Below are positions 7,037-11,638 of a stretch of DNA of 11,638 bases, piece by piece. The notes beneath the pieces are model-generated. The model saw nothing but the letters and a program-made list of their open reading frames with translations. It had not been told where the DNA came from and did not search any database. The position numbers were made by a program, and so were the translations under genes. Positions within the stretch are counted from its first letter, which is position 1, and each line of letters begins with the position of its first letter. This DNA is from an uncultured Clostridia bacterium (GTDB taxonomy: Bacteria > Bacillota > Clostridia > Oscillospirales > Acutalibacteraceae). The stretch lies in the NCBI GenBank assembly GCA_937877675.1, contig CALEIS010000066.1:1-11638 (forward strand), given 5' to 3'.

Positions 7037-7615
7037 TTATTTTTTTGTACCTGAAACCTGATACATTTTGTCATCTGAAATCATAATATCTACGTCAAAA
7101 TATGGACTTAAAAGTTCAGCCAACTCATCACATTCGGGGAGTACATTTGATACTGCACCCGCTGATTTCATATGAATTTCATCAAGCTCTTTTTTACTCA
7201 TTCCGTGTGCAATAGTAAATCTGCCACCTGATTTTAAATACTTCGAAAGATTTTCAATAACTTTTAAAGGCTCAGGGAAATGGGGGAAAGCATTATAAAT
7301 CATAACAGAGTCAAATTGTTTGTCAAAAACAACACTTTCAACATCCCCACAGATTACATCTGCTTGTGGAAATTTGTTTTTTGCAATTTTCACCATTTCA
7401 GCAGATAAATCAATTGCCGTAATGCTCTCCACATTTCTATCCAGATAATAGGGGAATAGCACCCCTGTACCACAAGCAACATCAAGGACACAAGTACCTT
7501 CTGTTATACCACCATTATCAAGAATAGTATCAAATATTTCTTTATCTGCAATCGGCTCATTGTCCCAATGTGATGCCAGATTATCGAAAAAATTTTTAAT
7601 AATTTCTTTATTCAT
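7037..7615 (-). CDS. Class I SAM-dependent methyltransferase
   Basis: A small (192-residue) Rossmann-fold methyltransferase. Motif I is VLDVACGTGVLFPYYL, followed by the acidic end of strand 2 (ITAIDLS), a motif like VICGDVESV, and the motif IV region FDSVMIYNAFPHF. A post-motif loop LKSGGRFTIAHG follows. The substrate is not recognisable; the layout is closest to ubiE/bioC-like methyltransferases but no specific family signature is present. I choose ATG at 7615 over an upstream ATG at 7636, because MNKEIIKNFFDNLASHWD is the usual beginning of such proteins. This start overlaps the end of the GH2 gene by 8 bases (ATGAATAA), a sign of coupled translation. Its place between two glycosidases and a reductase suggests a small-molecule substrate, but that is only inference. 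Confidence 0.85.
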   Translation of the reverse strand: MNKEIIKNFFDNLASHWDNEPIADKEIFDTILDNGGITEGTCVLDVACGTGVLFPYYLDRNVESITAIDLSAEMVKIAKNKFPQADVICGDVESVVFDKQFDSVMIYNAFPHFPEPLKVIENLSKYLKSGGRFTIAHGMSKKELDEIHMKSAGAVSNVLPECDELAELLSPYFDVDIMISDDKMYQVSGTKK

Positions 7616-9362
7616 TTTCTTTCTCAATAGCAGCAATCTGTGTGTTTACCGCAATAATTCTATCATAAATCTTGTCGTCGAATTTCTTTTCACGGTCATA
7701 AGTGTAAAGTCCATTCTGCTCTTGCTCAATATCATAAAGTTGAGTATAGCAGAAGCCAAACATCTTGTAGTTGCTCATGATTACATCTGTAAGTCCAATA
7801 TATCTTTCGGCAAATTCGTCAGGAGTTTTAACATCTTCACCATAACCCCAAGATTTGATTGACTCATCACTAACCCATTTAATTCCACCATATTCACTGA
7901 TGAAAACAGGTTCACCATTATATTTCTGACGACCGGGATTGTCAACTAAAACATGTTCATAGAGATAATCTTCCGTCATAAAACGGTCATAGTTTTTCTT
8001 AAAGAAATCAACGTCGTAACTGTAATCGTGTAAGTCGTAAATATCAGTTTTAACGTGGAAATTACCACTTGTGTCAATACAAGGGCGAGTGCTGTCCACA
8101 GCCTTTGTGTAGTCATAAACAGTTGCAAGGAGTGGGTCATATTGCTTTCTCTTTTTGTAGTCCCAAGTTTCATTGAATGGACACCAACCAATAAGAGCAG
8201 GGTGGTTGAAATCACGCTCAACAGCCTCTTTCCATTCGTTAAGGAAAACGTCAACACTCTTTGGATTGGAGTAATCAAGTCCCCAGTTAGCATATTCACC
8301 CCATACAAGGTAACCGAGTTGGTCCGCATAATATAAGAATTTAGGGTCAAAGACCTTTTGATGAAGTCTTGCACCGTTAAATCCTAAATCCATTGAGATT
8401 TTAATATCATTGATTAAATCTTCGTCACAAGGTGCTGTATAAATACCTTTTTTATAGAATCCCTGGTCAAGTATAAGACGTTGGAAAACACTCTTTTCAT
8501 TGATAAGGAATTTATATCCGTCAAGACGCACATTACGAAGTCCGAAATATGAGTAAACCTTGTCCTCACCGAATGTGATATTAAGGTCATAAAGACGACC
8601 ATTCTGTACTTCCCAAAGGTGTGTTTCGTCTAATTTAATCTGAACGATTTCGTTACCACTAGCATCCTCAAATTCAGTCTTGCCTACACTCTTGCCGTCA
8701 TAAAATGCTTCGCAAGTAAGATTTTCTTTACCTTTAAGACTAAAATTGATGGTAACAAGTCCATTTTTGTGGTCAGGATAAATCTTAAATTTTTCAATAT
8801 GATTTACAGGCACATATTCAAGATAAACGCTCTGCCAGATACCTGTTGTTCTTGTGTAATCACAACCATGACTCTTTTTCCATTCACTCTGTTTTCCACG
8901 AATGACAAACGGATGCTTTACATTATCCTCACAGAGCACAAAAATCTCATTTTTACCGTCAAGTGAAATGTCTGTAATGTCAAATCTAAAAGAAGTGTAA
9001 CCACCCTTGTGACGACCTGCAAGTTTACCATTTACAAGAACAGTTGTAAGGTGGTCAGCAGCACCAAAGCACAAGAAAACTCTGTTTCCATCCTTTTTTA
9101 TGTCAACAGTTTTTCTATACCATACCATATTTAAGAAATCCTTGTACTGAATGCCAGAAAGTTCACTTTCAATGCAGAAAGGTACATTGATTTTGTGTGT
9201 AAAATCATTTTTGTTTTTTATTTCAACTGCTTTTTTCTCATCAGTTGAAAATTTAAATCCCTTTTTTGCTTTTTGAAACCCAAAGTCCCATTGTCCATCA
9301 AGAATTTCAATATTTTTTCTTTCAAACTGTGGATTTGGATGTTTTGCCATTTTAATATTCAT
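7608..9362 (-). CDS. GH2-family glycoside hydrolase (beta-galactosidase/glucuronidase-like)
   Basis: A 584-residue cytoplasmic glycosidase with the GH2 order. A jelly-roll sugar-binding domain (from HPNPQFERKNIEILDGQWDF to about residue 190, including WYRKTVDI) is followed by an immunoglobulin-like domain (about 190-275) and a TIM barrel (about 276-580). The acid/base Glu is Glu398 in WCPFNETWD and the nucleophile is Glu490 in PVFISEYGG; GARLHQKVFDPKFLYYADQLG is the usual barrel segment before them. There is no signal peptide and no C-terminal extra domain. Length and motifs fit the short clostridial GH2 enzymes often annotated as sugar-binding TIM-barrel proteins; beta-galactosidase, beta-glucuronidase and beta-mannosidase activity cannot be separated by eye. 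The start at 9362 has GGTGAT 5 bases upstream; an in-frame ATG at 9350 is less well placed. First gene of the minus operon, divergent from a Gfo/Idh/MocA gene. Confidence 0.92.
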   Translation of the reverse strand: MNIKMAKHPNPQFERKNIEILDGQWDFGFQKAKKGFKFSTDEKKAVEIKNKNDFTHKINVPFCIESELSGIQYKDFLNMVWYRKTVDIKKDGNRVFLCFGAADHLTTVLVNGKLAGRHKGGYTSFRFDITDISLDGKNEIFVLCEDNVKHPFVIRGKQSEWKKSHGCDYTRTTGIWQSVYLEYVPVNHIEKFKIYPDHKNGLVTINFSLKGKENLTCEAFYDGKSVGKTEFEDASGNEIVQIKLDETHLWEVQNGRLYDLNITFGEDKVYSYFGLRNVRLDGYKFLINEKSVFQRLILDQGFYKKGIYTAPCDEDLINDIKISMDLGFNGARLHQKVFDPKFLYYADQLGYLVWGEYANWGLDYSNPKSVDVFLNEWKEAVERDFNHPALIGWCPFNETWDYKKRKQYDPLLATVYDYTKAVDSTRPCIDTSGNFHVKTDIYDLHDYSYDVDFFKKNYDRFMTEDYLYEHVLVDNPGRQKYNGEPVFISEYGGIKWVSDESIKSWGYGEDVKTPDEFAERYIGLTDVIMSNYKMFGFCYTQLYDIEQEQNGLYTYDREKKFDDKIYDRIIAVNTQIAAIEKENE

Positions 9363-9379
9363 AAATCATCACCAAAAAA

Positions 9380-9408
9380 ATGATAACATAAATTTTACTG
9401 TTCATCAA
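9380..9408 (-). promoter_or_regulatory. Promoter of the glycosidase operon
   Basis: Read on the minus strand: -35 TTGATG (9408-9403), a 17-base spacer, then -10 TATCAT (9385-9380) preceded by TG one base upstream (extended -10). Transcription would begin near 9373, next to the GGTGAT ribosome binding site, giving a very short leader of about 10 bases before the GH2 start. Confidence 0.5.
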
Positions 9409-9418
9409 CATTTTTTTG

Positions 9419-9427
9419 TGATATAAT
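9419..9427 (+). promoter_or_regulatory. Promoter of the Gfo/Idh/MocA oxidoreductase
   Basis: A consensus TATAAT (9422-9427) is preceded by TG plus one base, an extended -10 element. The -35 region 17 bases upstream (TGTTCA) is weak, as often seen with extended -10 promoters. Transcription would begin near 9434, about 19 bases before the start codon. It lies back to back with the GH2 operon promoter, whose -35 box is only 11 bases away, so one regulator could control both. Confidence 0.6.
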
Positions 9428-9452
9428 ACACAAAAAGAAAAAGGTGATGTAT

Positions 9453-10430
9453 ATGATAAATAAATTTAATTGGGCAGTATTAGGTTGTGGAAATATTGCA
9501 AATGATTTTGCACGAGAAATGAGCAAAATGGGTGGAAAAGTATATTCTGTTGCCAACCGTACATACGAAAAAGCAGTAGCCTTCTCGGAAAAATATAATG
9601 TCGAAAAAGTTTATGAGAACATTGATGATTTATTTGTAGATAATAATGTAGATGTTGTTTATATTGCAACACCACACAATAAACATATTGAGTATATTAT
9701 TAAGGCATTAGAAAACAACAAGCATGTTCTTTGCGAAAAGGCAATTACACTTAATAGTGATGAGTTAAATAGGGCAGTAGCACTCGCAAATGAAAAAAAC
9801 CTCATATTGGCAGAAGCTATGACAATATACAATATGCCACTTTACATTGAACTTGAAAAAATCATTAATTCAGGTGCATTGGGTGAATTCAGATTAGCAC
9901 AAGTTAATTTCGGTAGTTTTAAAGAGTATGATATGACAAATCGTTTCTTTAATATGGATTTAGCTGGTGGTGCGCTATTAGATATCGGTGTTTATGCATT
10001 TTCCCTTGTTAGAATGTTTATGGAAACTGAAAATGCAGAAATTCATTCCCAAGTAAAATTTGCTGAAACAGGAGCAGACGAGCAGTCAAGTATCATTATT
10101 AAGAATGACAAGGAGCAAATGGCAGACGTTACTCTCTCACTTCACGCAAAACAACCAAAGAGAGCTACAATCTGTTATGATAACGCATATATTGAAATTT
10201 TCGAATATCCAAGAGCCGACAAAGCAACAATTACATACACAAACGATAATCATACAGAAGAAATTGTATCAGGCAAGTTAGAAGACGCTATGTGCTATGA
10301 AATTATGAATATGGAAAATGCAATAGTAAAAGGTAAAAATACAATGAAACTTGACTACACAATAGATGTAATGAATGTGATGACAAAACTGAGAAACGAT
10401 TGGAATATGAAATACCCTGAAGAAATGTAA
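9453..10430 (+). CDS. Gfo/Idh/MocA-family NAD(P)-dependent oxidoreductase
   Basis: A 325-residue cytoplasmic dehydrogenase of the glucose-fructose oxidoreductase / inositol dehydrogenase family, expected to act on a sugar, inositol or similar polyol. The N-terminal Rossmann domain has WAVLGCGNIANDF (dinucleotide-binding loop), IATPHNKH, and the family Lys in LCEKAI (residue 96). The C-terminal domain has GGALLDIGVYAFSLVRMF, where Asp177 and Tyr181 take the positions of the usual catalytic D-x-G-x-H/Y residues. The overall pattern is nearest to dihydrodiol-dehydrogenase-like members. The ATG at 9453 is chosen: AAGGTGAT lies 4-11 bases before it, whereas the ATG at 9447 and the GTG at 9444 fall inside that binding site. 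It is monocistronic, divergent from the glycosidase operon and followed by its own terminator. Confidence 0.92.
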   Translation: MINKFNWAVLGCGNIANDFAREMSKMGGKVYSVANRTYEKAVAFSEKYNVEKVYENIDDLFVDNNVDVVYIATPHNKHIEYIIKALENNKHVLCEKAITLNSDELNRAVALANEKNLILAEAMTIYNMPLYIELEKIINSGALGEFRLAQVNFGSFKEYDMTNRFFNMDLAGGALLDIGVYAFSLVRMFMETENAEIHSQVKFAETGADEQSSIIIKNDKEQMADVTLSLHAKQPKRATICYDNAYIEIFEYPRADKATITYTNDNHTEEIVSGKLEDAMCYEIMNMENAIVKGKNTMKLDYTIDVMNVMTKLRNDWNMKYPEEM

Positions 10431-10435
10431 AAAAT

Positions 10436-10462
10436 AAAAAGGATGCGATTGCATCCTTTTTT
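10436..10462. terminator. Bidirectional rho-independent terminator after oxidoreductase
   Basis: AAAAAGGATGC and GCATCCTTTTT pair around the loop GATT; six T residues end the plus-strand copy and an A-run gives the U-tract for the minus strand. It serves the oxidoreductase gene (stop at 10430) and the convergent acyltransferase-domain gene (stop at 10467). Confidence 0.92.
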
Positions 10463-10466
10463 CATT

Positions 10467-11339
10467 TTATTTAATTATTACACCTAATGCTTCACCGAAG
10501 ATACCACCATTTTTTATGAAATCAATGGTGCTTTTCTGTAAAGAAGATTTCTGTGGAAGTTCGTCAATATGTCCGTAATTTCCTGTTGTTTTTCTGTTTT
10601 TTATAAGTTCATCATTTTTGAATTTCTGTCCATAAAGCCAGAGATATGCTGATTCAGGGTCTTCATTTTCTTCAACAATATCATATAAACTTGCGAACTT
10701 TAAGATGTTGCTTCCTTCTGGCATAAAGTTCTTGTTTCCTGGATACAAAAGCCAACTGTGGCACATATATTTGTCATTTGGGAAATTTGGAAAATACTTT
10801 GCAAAAAATTCTTTTGCCAAATCAAGTGACTCAACACATTCATCATAGTCCAACTTTGCACCACGAGGAATATGCATATTTAAAATTTTGTCACCAAAAC
10901 CAATTTTTACACCATTTTTATTATATCTTGACTTGAAATACCAAATACATAATTGATATTGAAGTCTGCCAACCTTAAAAATATGAAGATTCATATGGTG
11001 CATAAGCCAATGAAGCTCAAAAACACCATCTTCATCAGTTCTTGCTCTGTGGTCATCAATCCAGATTTTAATGTCAGTCATTGTGTCCCAGAAAATTTCT
11101 TCAGGGATGTTCTTTTTCTTGTATCTGTCCCAAACTGTAGGAAGAAAAGCATAAATCAGAGCAAGTTTCATCATAGGTGTTTGTTTAAGTGTAGGCTCCC
11201 AACATTTTATATGACAAAATTTAAGGAAAAACTTTACTTTTGACTCGTGTCTTCCTATGTAATATTCAATTTTATTTGCAAGTCTTTCACTTGGATAAAT
11301 TTTCAAAAAAATCTCTCTTGAACGGTTAAAGTCAATCAT
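10467..11339 (-). CDS. NAT_N/GNAT_C acyltransferase-domain protein
   Basis: A 290-residue cytoplasmic protein of the family with an N-terminal helical NAT_N domain and a C-terminal GNAT-like domain, often annotated just as 'acyltransferase domain-containing protein'. The function is not established. Family signatures seen are IPEEIFWDTMTDIKIW, FELHWLMHHMNLHIFKVGRL (an aromatic and histidine-rich helix), LNMHIPRGAKLDYDEC, and CHSWLLYPGNKNFMPEGSNI, the best conserved block. The protein ends with FIKNGGIFGEALGVI, also typical. There is no signal peptide or membrane helix. The start at 11339 is supported by AGGGAG about 8 bases upstream. It stands alone, convergent with the oxidoreductase and divergent from the Asn-rich small gene, so context does not help to assign a substrate. 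The domain names are recalled, not searched. Confidence 0.82.
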   Translation of the reverse strand: MIDFNRSREIFLKIYPSERLANKIEYYIGRHESKVKFFLKFCHIKCWEPTLKQTPMMKLALIYAFLPTVWDRYKKKNIPEEIFWDTMTDIKIWIDDHRARTDEDGVFELHWLMHHMNLHIFKVGRLQYQLCIWYFKSRYNKNGVKIGFGDKILNMHIPRGAKLDYDECVESLDLAKEFFAKYFPNFPNDKYMCHSWLLYPGNKNFMPEGSNILKFASLYDIVEENEDPESAYLWLYGQKFKNDELIKNRKTTGNYGHIDELPQKSSLQKSTIDFIKNGGIFGEALGVIIK

Positions 11340-11368
11340 ATTTAATTCTCCCTTGTTTTATTATTTTT

Positions 11369-11377
11369 ATTCTATCA
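11369..11377 (-). promoter_or_regulatory. Possible promoter of the acyltransferase-domain gene
   Basis: On the minus strand TGATAGAAT gives an extended -10 (TG, one base, TAGAAT; 5 of 6 matches). The -35 region (TTTAAT-like) is weak. Placed about 30 bases before the start codon at 11339. The intergenic stretch 11340-11448 is very A+T rich, so chance matches are likely. Confidence 0.4.
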
Positions 11378-11436
11378 CAGTTTTAAGAAAAATTAAACAG
11401 TAATTTTATAAAAATAATCGGCAATAATACTATTGC

Positions 11437-11448
11437 GAGGTGATAATA
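11437..11448 (+). promoter_or_regulatory. Ribosome binding site of the Asn-rich small gene
   Basis: GAGGTGAT (11437-11444) lies 4 bases before ATG at 11449. This is the same strong binding-site form used by gatA, the reductase and the oxidoreductase, and it is the main argument that this low-complexity frame is a real gene. Confidence 0.65.
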
Positions 11449-11622
11449 ATGAATAATAACAACAATAACAACAAAAACAATGCACAAAACAACAAAAACA
11501 ATCAGCAGAACAACAATCAGAACAATAACAACAATAACAAAAAATCCCCAACAAACAATCAGTGGTCAAATCAGAAGAACTGCCCTGATATGAAGAACGA
11601 GAACAAACAGGGAAACAGATAA
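11449..11622 (+). CDS. Asparagine-rich low-complexity small protein (57 residues)
   Basis: Of 57 residues I count 29 Asn and 7 Gln, with eight Lys. The first 30 residues are nearly all N, Q and K in runs of two to seven Asn; the last 27 are more mixed (KKSPTNNQWSNQKNCPDMKN...), with one Trp and one Cys. No signal peptide, membrane helix or known domain is visible. AAT and AAC are both used within the Asn runs, so it is not a simple trinucleotide expansion, which argues for selection on the protein. The start is ATG 11449, next to a strong GAGGTGAT; the upstream GTG at 11440 lies within that site. The gene is divergent from the acyltransferase-domain gene; what follows it is beyond the window. 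Possible roles, all speculative: spore or coat-associated disordered protein, or a nitrogen-rich store. I do not recognise it. Confidence 0.65.
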   Translation: MNNNNNNNKNNAQNNKNNQQNNNQNNNNNNKKSPTNNQWSNQKNCPDMKNENKQGNR

Positions 11623-11638
11623 CAAAAAAGAGACACCC

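Noticed and set aside
9444..9452. GTG/ATG starts upstream of the oxidoreductase ATG at 9453
   Set aside because: They fall inside the ribosome binding site AAGGTGAT; ATG 9453 has the correct spacing.
11401..11436. Plus-strand promoter for the Asn-rich gene
   Set aside because: Several AATAAT-like boxes occur but none has a plausible -35 partner or TG extension in this A+T-rich stretch.
11451..11545. Repeat array (AAT/AAC-rich, repeat-like or CRISPR-like)
   Set aside because: No constant repeat-spacer unit; the pattern is explained by Asn codons within an open frame.

Overview
The window looks like low-GC Firmicutes (class Clostridia, probably a gut Oscillospirales/Ruminococcaceae-type organism). 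The reasons are A+T-rich genes, GGTGAT/GAGGTG-type ribosome binding sites in front of most genes, very short intergenic gaps, bidirectional hairpin terminators and clostridial gene content. This placement is inference. The first ~450 bases differ: they are GC-rich, use other codons, and carry on the minus strand a fragment of a TIR-domain membrane protein that stops abruptly inside what becomes aspS. I read this as an assembly or rearrangement junction.

Layout. 1-~450 (-): TIR-transmembrane protein fragment. ~436-4992 (+): a three-gene operon for indirect Asn-tRNA (and possibly Gln-tRNA) synthesis. It holds an aspartyl-tRNA synthetase lacking its N-terminus at the junction and fused in frame at its C-terminus to GatC, then a short divergent GatA, then an intact GatB. 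A bidirectional terminator follows (4998-5029). 5008-9362 (-): a compact operon read right to left, GH2 glycosidase, SAM methyltransferase, aldo/keto reductase with two 4Fe-4S motifs, and GH43-type glycosidase. 9363-9452: a divergent promoter region. 9453-10430 (+): Gfo/Idh/MocA oxidoreductase. A second bidirectional terminator lies at 10436-10462. 10467-11339 (-): NAT_N/GNAT_C acyltransferase-domain protein. 11449-11622 (+): a 57-residue protein that is half asparagine.

The most notable system is the aspS-gatC / gatA / gatB operon. GatC is covalently attached to the synthetase, which would pre-assemble an AspRS-amidotransferase complex. The accompanying GatA keeps the catalytic Lys but, by alignment from memory, has lost both catalytic serines and the three glutamine-contacting residues, while GatB looks active. 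The inference is an amidotransferase whose GatA is a scaffold and whose ammonia comes from elsewhere. The glycosidase operon and the divergent oxidoreductase look like an intracellular sugar or glycoside processing set. No transporter, regulator or signal peptide is visible in it, so the substrate is unknown.
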